From Euzebyales bacterium (GTDB lineage: Bacteria; Actinomycetota; Nitriliruptoria; Euzebyales; JAHELV01), in assembly GCA_036374135.1 (NCBI GenBank), contig DASUUK010000033.1, positions 1-54,697 of the forward strand: a stretch of DNA of 54,697 nt. Reading direction: 5' to 3'. Of this stretch, positions 44,471 to 52,730 are shown in pieces (position 1 is the first letter of the stretch; the number at the start of each line of letters is the position of its first letter). The notes below the pieces were generated by a model. The model did not search any database and was not told the origin of the DNA. It saw only the letters and a list, made by a program, of their open reading frames with translations. Position numbers and translations under genes: made by a program.

Positions 44471-45360
44471 CCACAGCCAGGCCCGCCGTTGTCGACGACG
44501 AGGTGCCGCAGCCCGAGGTCGTGGTGATCACCGGCATGTCGGGCGCGGGGCGGTCCACGGCGTCCAACGTGCTTGAGGACCTCGGCTACTTCGTCATCGA
44601 CAACATGCCGCCCGAGCTGCTCGCCCGTGTGATGGAGCTCGTGACCGCTGCGGGCTCGACGATCGCACGGGTCGCGCTGGTCGTGGACGTACGTGGTCGC
44701 CCGCTGTGGGGCGACGTGCAGCCCTACATCCGTTCGATGCGGGAACAGGGCATGCCGCTGCGGCTGCTCTTCCTCGAGGCGGATGACGAGACGCTGGTAA
44801 AGCGGTACGAGGCGGCGCGCCGACGCCATCCGCTCGCGCCGAGCGGGCGGATCATCGATGGCATCAGCAACGAGCGCGCGCTGCTGACGGATCTGCGGGC
44901 CGATGCCGACCTCATCGTCGACACGAGTGCAACCAACGTCCACGAGCTGCGGAACCGGGTGACCGACGCGTTCGGCGACGACGGCCGCGCCATGATCGTC
45001 AACGTCCTGAGCTTCGGCTTCAAGCACGGCACGCCGCGCGACGCGGATCTGGTGCTCGACGTACGGTTCCTGCCGAACCCGCACTGGGTCGACGAGTTGC
45101 GTCCGCTGACCGGCCGCGACGCCCCAGTCGCCGACTACGTCTTCGGCCAGCCGCTGACCAAGGACTTCCTGGCGCGGCTGCTCGATCTGCTCGACGTCAT
45201 GATCCCCGCGTTCATCGACGACGGCAAGCGGTACCTCACGATCGCGATCGGGTGCACCGGGGGCCGCCACAGGTCGGTCGCGCTGGCCGAACGCATCGGT
45301 GAGTTCGTGCGTCGGTTCGACGTCGCGGTCCAGGTCGACCACCGCGACTGCAGCCTGTGA
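44467..45360 (+). CDS. rapZ: RapZ family nucleotide-binding protein
   Basis: A 297-aa P-loop protein. The Walker A loop is GMSGAGRST, with Arg in place of Lys as is usual in actinobacterial members; EDLGYFVIDNMPPELL and the C-terminal IAIGCTGGRHRSVALAE are family signatures. In E. coli RapZ binds small RNAs and steers RNase E; in actinomycetes it is known mainly as the conserved partner of yvcK and whiA. Start codons overlap on both sides, giving a tight uvrC-rapZ-yvcK-whiA operon. Confidence 0.94.
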   Translation: MTTARPAVVDDEVPQPEVVVITGMSGAGRSTASNVLEDLGYFVIDNMPPELLARVMELVTAAGSTIARVALVVDVRGRPLWGDVQPYIRSMREQGMPLRLLFLEADDETLVKRYEAARRRHPLAPSGRIIDGISNERALLTDLRADADLIVDTSATNVHELRNRVTDAFGDDGRAMIVNVLSFGFKHGTPRDADLVLDVRFLPNPHWVDELRPLTGRDAPVADYVFGQPLTKDFLARLLDLLDVMIPAFIDDGKRYLTIAIGCTGGRHRSVALAERIGEFVRRFDVAVQVDHRDCSL

Positions 45361-46328
45361 ACCCCACCGATCCGGGCACACGCCCACGCCGGGTCGTCGC
45401 GATCGGCGGCGGCCACGGGCTGTCACGGGTGCTCGCGGCGTGCCGGCACATGGAGGTTGCGCCCACGGCCGTTGTGACGGTGGCCGACGACGGTGGGTCG
45501 AGCGGACGCCTCCGGCGCGACCTCGGGATCATCGCGCTCGGCGATCTGCGGATGGCGCTGCTCGCGCTGGCAGGTGACACGGACCTCGCCGACGTCCTGG
45601 CGCACCGCTTCGAGCGTGGCCACCTGGAGGGCCACGCGCTGGGCAACCTGTTGCTCGTGGCGCTCGCCGAGCGGGCGGACGGCGACGTCGTCGGCGCGCT
45701 GCGTGCCGCCGAGGAACTGCTGGCGTGCGAGGGTGCCGTGCTGCCCGCGACGCTGGAGCCGGTGCAGATCGCCGCTCGTGTCGCCGGCAGGCGGGTCAGC
45801 GGCCAGGCGGCGATCACCAACAGCCACGGTCCCCTCGAGTCGATCTGGCTGGAGCCGCACGGCCCGGCCGCCTGTGACGACGCGATCGCCGCCGTGCAGG
45901 GTGCGGACGCGGTCGTCCTCGGTCCGGGCAGCCTGTTCACGAGCGTCATCGTCAACCTGCTGGTGCCGGATCTGCGAGGCGCGGTGCGGGACGCGGACTG
46001 TCCGGTGGTGCACGTGGCGAACGTCAAGGCGCCCCCGGGCGAGACCGCCCAGCTATCCCTGCGCGACCACGTCGACCAGCTGCGCGCGGCGCTGCAGGGC
46101 AGGAGCATCGACGTGGTGGTCATGCACGACGGCCCGCATCCCGCTGGTCCGGGCGCGGCGTTGCGTCCGGTCGCCGATCTGCCGGGCGTCCGCCACGTGG
46201 TCGCGGCGGATCTGCTGTGCCGTGACGCGCACGGTGCCATCGGCGCCGCCCACGACCCCGCCAGGCTCGCCGCCGCCCTCCAGCGTGCGCTCGTGGTCGA
46301 GGCGGGACCGGTCGCCGCCACGCCGTGA
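45357..46328 (+). CDS. yvcK: YvcK/CofD-like protein (gluconeogenesis factor family)
   Basis: A 323-aa Rossmann-type protein: VVAIGGGHGLSRVLAACR, VVTVADDGGSSGRLRRDLG, ALGDLRMALLAL and ADAVVLGPGSLFTSVIVNLLV are diagnostic. B. subtilis YvcK is needed for growth on gluconeogenic carbon sources and for cell shape. It is related to CofD (2-phospho-lactate transferase), but the rapZ/whiA context fixes the YvcK subgroup. GTG 45357 overlaps the rapZ stop by GTGA. Confidence 0.94.
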   Translation: MNPTDPGTRPRRVVAIGGGHGLSRVLAACRHMEVAPTAVVTVADDGGSSGRLRRDLGIIALGDLRMALLALAGDTDLADVLAHRFERGHLEGHALGNLLLVALAERADGDVVGALRAAEELLACEGAVLPATLEPVQIAARVAGRRVSGQAAITNSHGPLESIWLEPHGPAACDDAIAAVQGADAVVLGPGSLFTSVIVNLLVPDLRGAVRDADCPVVHVANVKAPPGETAQLSLRDHVDQLRAALQGRSIDVVVMHDGPHPAGPGAALRPVADLPGVRHVVAADLLCRDAHGAIGAAHDPARLAAALQRALVVEAGPVAATP

Positions 46329-47257
46329 GTCTGACCGCCGGCGTGCGCGCCGAGCTCGCGGCCCTGCCGCTGCCGCGCGGCGTCGTTGGCCGGTCCGAGC
46401 TGTCGGGGCTACTGCGCTTCAGCGGCGTGATGCGACGCCACGGCGGCGCCGACGAGGGGTGGACGTGGGCGTCGACCCTGTCGCCGACACCGGCCCGCCG
46501 CGCCGACCGCCTCGCCTCGCACCTGTTCGATCAGCGCCTGCGGTTGCGGGCGCGACGGGTCCGGGCCCCCCGTCCCGGGCTGCTCGTCGAGCTCGAGGTA
46601 CCGCCTCCACTGCTGCCGGCGCTCGCATTGGACGTCGTCGCCGGACGTAGGCGGACGGCGCTGCCGCCGTGGCTGGACGACGACGCGGCCCGGTGGGCCT
46701 ATGTGCGCGGCGTCGCCCTGGCCAGGCTGCGGCTCGCGCAGCCCCATCGCGCGCACTGTGAGGTCGAGGCGCCCACCGAGCTGCTGGCCCGGGAGCTGAT
46801 GGAGCTGTTGGAGCAGCTCGGTGTCAGGGCCGCCGCGTCGCCCCACGTGCGCGACCGCTGGCGGGTCGTGTGCAAGTCGCGGGGGGCGATCGGCACGCTG
46901 CTGGCAGGGACGGGTGCCACGACCGCCTACCTGCGGTGGGAGGAGGAGCGCACCCGCCGTGCCGTCCGCAGTGCCGCCGTCCGCGGCGTCAACGCGGACC
47001 GGGCCAACGCGGGACGCAGCGTGCAGGCCGCGACGGGCCAGGTCGCGGTGGTGCTCGAGGTGCTGGCGCAGGTCGGCCTCGACGAGCTCGACGACGACCT
47101 GCGTACCGCCGCGCTCGCGCGGCTCGCCAACCCCACGGCGAGCCTCGGGCAGCTGGCGGAGCTGCTCGACGTGAGCCGGGCCACGGTGTCCCGGCGCTTC
47201 CGGCGGTTGGCGGAGCTGGTAAGCGGCGAAGATGACGCCGCACGGGGTTTCGGCTGA
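46325..47257 (+). CDS. whiA: DNA-binding protein WhiA
   Basis: A 310-aa regulator with an N-terminal degenerate LAGLIDADG-homing-endonuclease-like part (MSLTAGVRAELAALPLPR, ELSGLLRFSGVMRR) and a C-terminal helix-turn-helix (ASLGQLAELLDVSRATVSRRF). It controls sporulation septation with WhiB in Streptomyces and chromosome/division functions elsewhere. GTG 46325 overlaps the yvcK stop. Its presence does not by itself imply spores. Confidence 0.95.
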   Translation: MSLTAGVRAELAALPLPRGVVGRSELSGLLRFSGVMRRHGGADEGWTWASTLSPTPARRADRLASHLFDQRLRLRARRVRAPRPGLLVELEVPPPLLPALALDVVAGRRRTALPPWLDDDAARWAYVRGVALARLRLAQPHRAHCEVEAPTELLARELMELLEQLGVRAAASPHVRDRWRVVCKSRGAIGTLLAGTGATTAYLRWEEERTRRAVRSAAVRGVNADRANAGRSVQAATGQVAVVLEVLAQVGLDELDDDLRTAALARLANPTASLGQLAELLDVSRATVSRRFRRLAELVSGEDDAARGFG

Positions 47258-47323
47258 CGCCATGGCGGCTACCACGGTTGCTGGAGCGGCATCTTCGTGC
47301 ACCTGCGACGTGAGAGGTACACC

Positions 47324-48328
47324 ATGACGGTACGGGTAGGCATCAATGGTTTCGGTCGCATCGGCCGCAACTTCCTGCGATCGGCGAAGGCGCAGGGCGC
47401 TGACGTCGACATCGTCGGTGTCAACGACATCACCGACAACGAGACGCTCGCGCACCTGCTCAAGTATGACTCGGTGCACCGGCGCTTCCCCGGCACCGTC
47501 GAGCTCGGCGACAACGGGTTGATCGTCGACGGCGACGAGATCCGCATCAGCAGCGAGCGCGATCCGGCAAACCTTCCGTGGAAGGAACTGGGTGCCGACA
47601 TCGTCATCGAGTCCACGGGTCTGTTCACCGACAAGGACAGCACGTCGAAGCACCTGACCGCGGGCGCCCGCAAGGTCATCATCTCGGCGCCGGCCAAGAA
47701 CGAGGACATCACCATCGTCCTCGGCGCCAACGAGGGCGAGTACGACCCGGCAACGCACGACATCATCTCGAACGCGAGCTGCACGACGAACAGCGTCGTG
47801 CCGATGGCCAAGGTCCTCGACGACAGCTTCGGCATCGTCAACGGCCTGATGACGACAGTGCACGCGTACACCAACGACCAGGGCACGCACGACGCGCCCC
47901 ACAAGGACCTGCGACGCGCTCGCGCGGCCGCGATGTCAATCGTGCCCACGACGACCGGTGCGGCAAAAGCCGCGTCACTCGCCCTGCCACAGCTCGAGGG
48001 CAAGCTGGACGGCATGGCGTTGCGCGTGCCTGTCGTCGACGGGTCCGTCACCGACCTGGTGGTCAACCTCGAGCAGGACGTCACGGCCGAGCAGGTCAAC
48101 GACGCGTTCCACGAGGCGGCAGCCGGACCGCTGAAGGGCTACCTGGAGGTGTCGACCGACCCGATCGTGTCGGTTGACATCATCGGCAACCCGCACAGCT
48201 GCATCCTGGACGGGCTGGCCACGATGGCCTCCGGCTCCACGGTCAAGACGCTGGGTTGGTACGACAACGAGTGGGGCTACTCGTGCCGTCTGGTCGATCT
48301 CGTCGCGTACGTCGGCGAGCGGCTGTAG
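47324..48328 (+). CDS. gap: Glyceraldehyde-3-phosphate dehydrogenase, type I
   Basis: A 334-aa glycolytic dehydrogenase converting glyceraldehyde-3-P to 1,3-bisphosphoglycerate. NAD-binding [14 protein letters not shown], catalytic Cys in [23 protein letters not shown] and the C-terminal [15 protein letters not shown] are all canonical. ATG 47324 follows GAGAGG. It heads gap-pgk-tpiA. Confidence 0.97.
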   Translation: MTVRVGINGFGRIGRNFLRSAKAQGADVDIVGVNDITDNETLAHLLKYDSVHRRFPGTVELGDNGLIVDGDEIRISSERDPANLPWKELGADIVIESTGLFTDKDSTSKHLTAGARKVIISAPAKNEDITIVLGANEGEYDPATHDIISNASCTTNSVVPMAKVLDDSFGIVNGLMTTVHAYTNDQGTHDAPHKDLRRARAAAMSIVPTTTGAAKAASLALPQLEGKLDGMALRVPVVDGSVTDLVVNLEQDVTAEQVNDAFHEAAAGPLKGYLEVSTDPIVSVDIIGNPHSCILDGLATMASGSTVKTLGWYDNEWGYSCRLVDLVAYVGERL

Positions 48329-48332
48329 CACC

Positions 48333-49535
48333 GTGGTCGACGACGCCTCCGCGGCCGGTGGGCCGCTGCCGACGCTCGACGACCTCGCACCGCGGGGCCG
48401 CCGCGTGCTGGTGCGTGCCGACCTGAACGTTCCGCTCGATGACGGCCGGGTCACCGACGACCTGCGGCTCGAGGCCTCACTGCCGACCATCCGCGCCCTG
48501 CGGGACGCGGGCGCCCGCGTCATCCTGATGAGTCACCTGGGGCGACCCAAGGGCGAGGTGCGCGAGGACCTGCGCCTGGCGCCGGTCGCCGCGCGGCTCG
48601 GCGAGCTGCTCGGCGCCACCGTCGCCGCGGCGTCGGACACGGTGGGCGACAACGCCCACGCGGTCATCGACGGTCTGCGCGACGGCGACGTCGCCGTGCT
48701 TGAGAACCTGCGCTTCGATCCGCGCGAGAAGGCCAACGACGAGACGTTCGCGCGCGAGCTCGCGTCGCTGGGTGATGCGTACGTCAACGACGCGTTCGGC
48801 GCGGCGCACCGTGCGCACGCCAGCGTCGTCGGCGTGCCCGCTGTGCTGCGGCCGGCCGTCGCCGGCCAGCTGCTGCGCCGCGAGGTCGAGACGCTGTCGC
48901 GGCTGCTGGGTCAGCCCGACAAGCCGTTCGTCGCCATCCTCGGCGGGGCGAAGGTATCCGACAAGCTCGGGGTCATCGACAACCTCCTGCGACGCGTCGA
49001 TCACCTGTTGATCGGCGGCGCGATGTGCTTCACCTTCCTGCGCGCGGCGGGCACCGCCGTCGGAGCGAGCCGGGTGGAGGAGGATCAGCTCGACACGGTC
49101 GCCAACCTGATCTCCGAGGCCGGCGACCGTCTGCACCTGCCGACCGACATCGTCGCTGCCTCCGAGTTCTCGGCCGACGCCGAGCACGAGCGGGTGGCGG
49201 CCGACGCCATCCCCGACGGGTGGATGGGCCTCGACATCGGACCCGACACGGTGGCGGCGTTCCGCGACGTCATCGCCGACGCCCGGACGCTCGTGTGGAA
49301 CGGGCCTATGGGCGTCTTCGAGTGGGAGGCGTTCGCGGAGGGCACCAACGGCGTCGCCCGTGCTGTCGCCGACTGCGACGGGTTCACCGTCATCGGCGGG
49401 GGCGACAGTGCGGCCGCTGTGCGCTCGATGGGCTTCGCCGACCGCGTGGGTCACATCTCCACCGGCGGTGGCGCCTCGCTCGAGTTCCTCGAGGGCGTCG
49501 AGCTTCCAGGCGTCGCGGCCCTGCGCCAGTCGTAG
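48333..49535 (+). CDS. pgk: Phosphoglycerate kinase
   Basis: A 400-aa kinase forming ATP from 1,3-bisphosphoglycerate. VLVRADLNVPLDDGRVTDD is the N-terminal signature, SHLGRPKG the substrate site, ILGGAKVSDKLGVIDNLL the hinge, and VIGGGDSAAAVRSMGFADRV the C-terminal nucleotide site. GTG 48333 lies four bases past the gap stop, so the two are probably translationally coupled. Confidence 0.96.
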   Translation: MVDDASAAGGPLPTLDDLAPRGRRVLVRADLNVPLDDGRVTDDLRLEASLPTIRALRDAGARVILMSHLGRPKGEVREDLRLAPVAARLGELLGATVAAASDTVGDNAHAVIDGLRDGDVAVLENLRFDPREKANDETFARELASLGDAYVNDAFGAAHRAHASVVGVPAVLRPAVAGQLLRREVETLSRLLGQPDKPFVAILGGAKVSDKLGVIDNLLRRVDHLLIGGAMCFTFLRAAGTAVGASRVEEDQLDTVANLISEAGDRLHLPTDIVAASEFSADAEHERVAADAIPDGWMGLDIGPDTVAAFRDVIADARTLVWNGPMGVFEWEAFAEGTNGVARAVADCDGFTVIGGGDSAAAVRSMGFADRVGHISTGGGASLEFLEGVELPGVAALRQS

Positions 49536-49560
49536 ACCACAATCGAACGAGGAGACGCCG

Positions 49561-50334
49561 ATGGCGCGCACGCCGCTGCTCGCGGGCAACTGGAAGATGC
49601 ACAAGGACCACCTCGAGGCGATCCAGCTCGTGCAGCAGCTCGTCTACCACCTGGACGAGCAGGACTACGACCGCTCTGAGATCGTCGTCATCCCGCCGTT
49701 CACCGCGTTGCGCAGCATCCAGACGCTGATCGAGGGCGACCGCCTCGCGATCGGCCTCGGTGCACAGAACTGCCACTACGAGGACGCGGGCGCGTTCACG
49801 GGCGAGGTCAGCCCACCGATGCTCGCCAAGCTCACCGTCCGCTACGTCGTGTGCGGCCACTCGGAACGGCGCCACGTGTTCGGTGAGGACGACGAGACGG
49901 TGAACCGCAAGGTGCGCGCCGTCCTCGCCCACGGCATGCGGCCGATCCTGTGCGTGGGCGAGACCGACGACGAGCGTGAAGCGGGGCAGGCCAAGGACGT
50001 CGTCGCGCGACACGTCCAGCGCGGTCTCGAGGGTGTGACCGGCGCGCAGGCCGACGACGTCGTGATCGCCTACGAGCCGGTGTGGGCCATCGGTACCGGC
50101 AAGACGGCGACCCCATCGGACGCCAACGAGATGTGTGGCTTCGCGCGGTCACAGGTGGCGGACGTGCTCGGCACCGATGCCGGTGCGACTGTGCGGGTGC
50201 AGTACGGGGGCAGCGTGAAGCCGGGCAACGTGGCCGAGCTGATGAGCCGGGACGAGATCGACGGTGCGCTGGTCGGGGGAGCGAGTCTCACCGCGGACGA
50301 TTTCGCCGCCATCTGCCGCTTCCACCGGCTGTAG
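49561..50334 (+). CDS. tpiA: Triosephosphate isomerase
   Basis: A 257-aa TIM barrel. Catalytic residues: Lys in AGNWKMHKD, His in VVCGHSERRHVFGE and Glu in VIAYEPVWAIGTGKTA; the phosphate loop is VQYGGSVKPGN. ATG 49561 follows GAGGAG. Last gene of the glycolytic cluster; the usual next gene, secG, is displaced by two genes. Confidence 0.97.
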   Translation: MARTPLLAGNWKMHKDHLEAIQLVQQLVYHLDEQDYDRSEIVVIPPFTALRSIQTLIEGDRLAIGLGAQNCHYEDAGAFTGEVSPPMLAKLTVRYVVCGHSERRHVFGEDDETVNRKVRAVLAHGMRPILCVGETDDEREAGQAKDVVARHVQRGLEGVTGAQADDVVIAYEPVWAIGTGKTATPSDANEMCGFARSQVADVLGTDAGATVRVQYGGSVKPGNVAELMSRDEIDGALVGGASLTADDFAAICRFHRL

Positions 50335-50393
50335 GCACGCCGCGACCTGAAGTCGTGTGCGGCTCCGCAGAACATACGGGTCGACAGCGGTCG

Positions 50394-50457
50394 TAGGATG
50401 CCCGACACTGGACGCCGGCCCGGGGTCGGGCGACGGTGCGCGCCTCGGGTGTACGAT
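50394..50457 (+). promoter_or_regulatory. Candidate -10 elements upstream of blaI
   Basis: TAGGAT (50394-50399) and TACGAT (50452-50457) both fit TANNNT in the 205-bp gap after tpiA. Neither has a clear -35, and no palindrome of the TACA/TGTA BlaI-operator type was recognised. Confidence 0.3.
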
Positions 50458-50539
50458 GCGAACGCTCACGATCTCTGTGGGTCCGACCGAGGGCCTCGCG
50501 GCCGACCGGACCCGCGGACACGAGACAACGGGGTAGACG

Positions 50540-50944
50540 ATGGCCAAGCGCCGATCCCAACTGCAGGGGTTGCTCGGACCGCTCGAGACAGATGTCATGG
50601 AGACCGTGTGGAGTCTCGGCGACACGACGGTCCGCGATGTGCACGAGGCGCTGGCGCAACGCCGTGACCTGGCCTACACGACCGTCATGACGACGATGGC
50701 GCGGCTGGCCTCGAAGGGCCTGCTGGCCCGTGACACGTCCGGTCTGGCCCACCGCTACCACGCGACGATCTCGCGCGACGAGTACGCGAGGTCGACGGTG
50801 ACGTCGGTTGTCGACTGGCTCGTCGACCGCTTCCCCGAGCCCGCCATGAGCTACTTCATGCAGGTGGTGGAGGACGAGGGTGCCGCGGGATCGACCGATG
50901 ACCTGCGTCGGCGGATCGAGCAGTTGCGCAGCCAGGAGGAGTAG
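50540..50944 (+). CDS. BlaI/MecI/CopY family repressor
   Basis: A 134-aa winged-helix repressor: LETDVMETVWSLGDTTVRDVHEAL, then TTVMTTMARLASKGLLAR (recognition helix and wing) and a C-terminal dimerisation region that in this family is cleaved to relieve repression. It overlaps the following M56 peptidase by one base, the classic repressor/sensor-protease arrangement. No beta-lactamase or PBP gene is adjacent, so the controlled genes are unknown. Confidence 0.93.
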   Translation: MAKRRSQLQGLLGPLETDVMETVWSLGDTTVRDVHEALAQRRDLAYTTVMTTMARLASKGLLARDTSGLAHRYHATISRDEYARSTVTSVVDWLVDRFPEPAMSYFMQVVEDEGAAGSTDDLRRRIEQLRSQEE

Positions 50945-52374
50945 TGCCGGACGGGGCGGGAGGGTTCTTCCTCTTCCTCTTCGAGTCATTCGCGGCGCGG
51001 GCGCTGCTCGGGTCGCTGGTGGCCGTGCTGCTGGTCGAGGTCCTCCTGCGCCGCGACGTCGTGCGCAGCGTGATCGGTCGGCGACTCCTGCTGGTCATGC
51101 CGTTCGTCGCGGCCGCGGTGCTCGCGGTCGTCTCGGCCGACAACGGGTTCCTCCCCAACGTCTGGATCGACACGGACCGACTGGTCGGTGCGGGCGCGCT
51201 GATGGACGTCCTGGGCGACGTGCAACGCATCGGTGGCAGCGTCGACCTGCTCGTCGCCGGCTATCTGCTGGTCGTCGGTCTGATGATCACACGGCGGCTT
51301 GCCGGGGTCGTGCGCGTGCACGCGCTGCGACGCCGCAGCCCGTTGGCGCCCCCGCGGATCCGCCGCCGTGCGCTGACGCTCGCCGTGCAGGCCGGCATCA
51401 CACCCCCGCAGATCCGGCTGCGTGCCCGGTGCCCGGGCGGTGCGTTCACGGCGGGCATCCGGCGCCCGTGGATCGCGGTCGACCCCGACCTGCTGGCCAC
51501 GCTCGACGAGGCCGAGCTCGACGCGCTGCTGGCACACGAGATGGCCCACATCCGGCGGCGCGACCCGTTGCTGACGCTGCTGACGGGGCTCAGCCGGGAC
51601 GTGACGTTCTTCCTGCCGGGACTGCACCTGGCGACGTGCTGGCTGCGGCGGGAGCAGGAGGAGGCCGCTGACGATCTTGCGGCGCGGTGCACCCGGCGTC
51701 CCGGCGCACTGGCATCGACCATCCTCAAGGTGTGGGAGTCGCAGACCGCGGGCAGGCGCGTGGTCGGCGCGTGCGCTGCAGTGTCGTCGACGGTGCAGTG
51801 GCCGGGCCTGGGGCTCGGCCGGACCACGCAGCCGCACGTCGTCGTGCGGGTCCAGCGCCTCATCTCGCCACCGCACGGCCTGAGCCACCGCCCGCGGCGC
51901 CGCGACGTGGGCCTGTCGGTCACGGTGCTCACGGTCGCGGTGATGATCGGACTGCTCCTTCCGGCGTGGACGGCCAGGCTCCTGCACAACGACGGCGTCC
52001 TGCTGCAGGTGCTGCCGTCGCCCTCGTCGGCGACGACCGAGTCGCCCGCGTTCGCCACCTTCCGTGCGACCGCGCCCGTCGCCGGGGTCACGCAGCGGTC
52101 GCGGTCCGCGGCCTCCGCCGTCGCCGACGTCACCGACGACGGCCTGCTGTGCCCGTGCATCGAGTCGACCGCTCAACTGCGTGCCGGCACGCACGCGACT
52201 GCGGGCGCCGCCCCGTCGCACCTGGTGTGGGCCGGCGATGGACAGCGGGCGTGGGAGCTGCAGAAGCTCCACGACCGCGCCAGGCTGCGTGTGGACGACG
52301 AGCTGATCACCTTCCGCGGCGGCATGCGTGAGGTCGGGTTCTTCACGGTCAGCCGCAACGCGACCGAACGCTAG
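50944..52374 (+). CDS. M56 family membrane metallopeptidase (BlaR1/MecR1-like)
   Basis: A 476-aa membrane protease. Hydrophobic segments: FESFAARALLGSLVAVLLVE, LLLVMPFVAAAVLAVV, VDLLVAGYLLVVGLMI and, after the catalytic domain, VGLSVTVLTVAVMIGLLLPA. The zinc motif HEMAH lies near residue 199 (LLAHEMAHIRRRDPLL). The ~135-residue extracytoplasmic tail is Ala/Thr/Ser-rich and is not a penicillin-binding sensor domain, so the signal is probably not a beta-lactam. It presumably cleaves the BlaI-type repressor encoded just upstream. Confidence 0.92.
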   Translation: MPDGAGGFFLFLFESFAARALLGSLVAVLLVEVLLRRDVVRSVIGRRLLLVMPFVAAAVLAVVSADNGFLPNVWIDTDRLVGAGALMDVLGDVQRIGGSVDLLVAGYLLVVGLMITRRLAGVVRVHALRRRSPLAPPRIRRRALTLAVQAGITPPQIRLRARCPGGAFTAGIRRPWIAVDPDLLATLDEAELDALLAHEMAHIRRRDPLLTLLTGLSRDVTFFLPGLHLATCWLRREQEEAADDLAARCTRRPGALASTILKVWESQTAGRRVVGACAAVSSTVQWPGLGLGRTTQPHVVVRVQRLISPPHGLSHRPRRRDVGLSVTVLTVAVMIGLLLPAWTARLLHNDGVLLQVLPSPSSATTESPAFATFRATAPVAGVTQRSRSAASAVADVTDDGLLCPCIESTAQLRAGTHATAGAAPSHLVWAGDGQRAWELQKLHDRARLRVDDELITFRGGMREVGFFTVSRNATER

Positions 52375-52411
52375 GACCGCTGACGCGGCCACGCGCGTCG
52401 GCGTGCCTGGC

Positions 52412-52417
52412 TACACT
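52412..52417 (+). promoter_or_regulatory. Candidate secG -10 element
   Basis: TACACT fits TANNNT, 36 bases before the secG ATG, leaving a leader that contains the GGGAGG ribosome-binding site. Confidence 0.4.
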
Positions 52418-52452
52418 GACACCGATCACATGTCCCCGGGAGGTCTGAGCGG

Positions 52453-52683
52453 ATGCTGACCGGCATCATCATCGGAGTCCACATCCTGGTCTCCCTGCTC
52501 CTCGTGTTGTTCATCCTGCTGAAGTCCGGGCGGGGTGGCGGCCTGTCCGACATGTTCGGCGGGGGGGCCATGAACACGATGAGCGGGTCGACCGTCGTGG
52601 AACGCAACCTGGACCGGCTCACGGTGATCACCGCCGTGGTCTTCATGATGACCACCATCCTGCTGAGCCTTCGCCTGACCTGA
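52453..52683 (+). CDS. secG: Preprotein translocase subunit SecG
   Basis: A 76-aa two-helix membrane protein of the SecYEG channel. Helix 1 (IIIGVHILVSLLLVLFILL), the conserved loop KSGRGGGLSDMFGGG and helix 2 (TVITAVVFMMTTILLSL) match the family. ATG 52453 follows GGGAGGT. The location downstream of tpiA is typical for actinomycetes. Confidence 0.95.
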   Translation: MLTGIIIGVHILVSLLLVLFILLKSGRGGGLSDMFGGGAMNTMSGSTVVERNLDRLTVITAVVFMMTTILLSLRLT

Positions 52684-52730
52684 CGCGCGGGAGGCCCACG
52701 GCGTCGAACGGCGTCGTTCGGCGTGTCCTG

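Noticed and set aside
50540-52374. Beta-lactam resistance operon
   Set aside because: BlaI and M56 homologues are present, but there is no beta-lactamase or PBP2a gene and no penicillin-binding sensor domain in the M56 tail.
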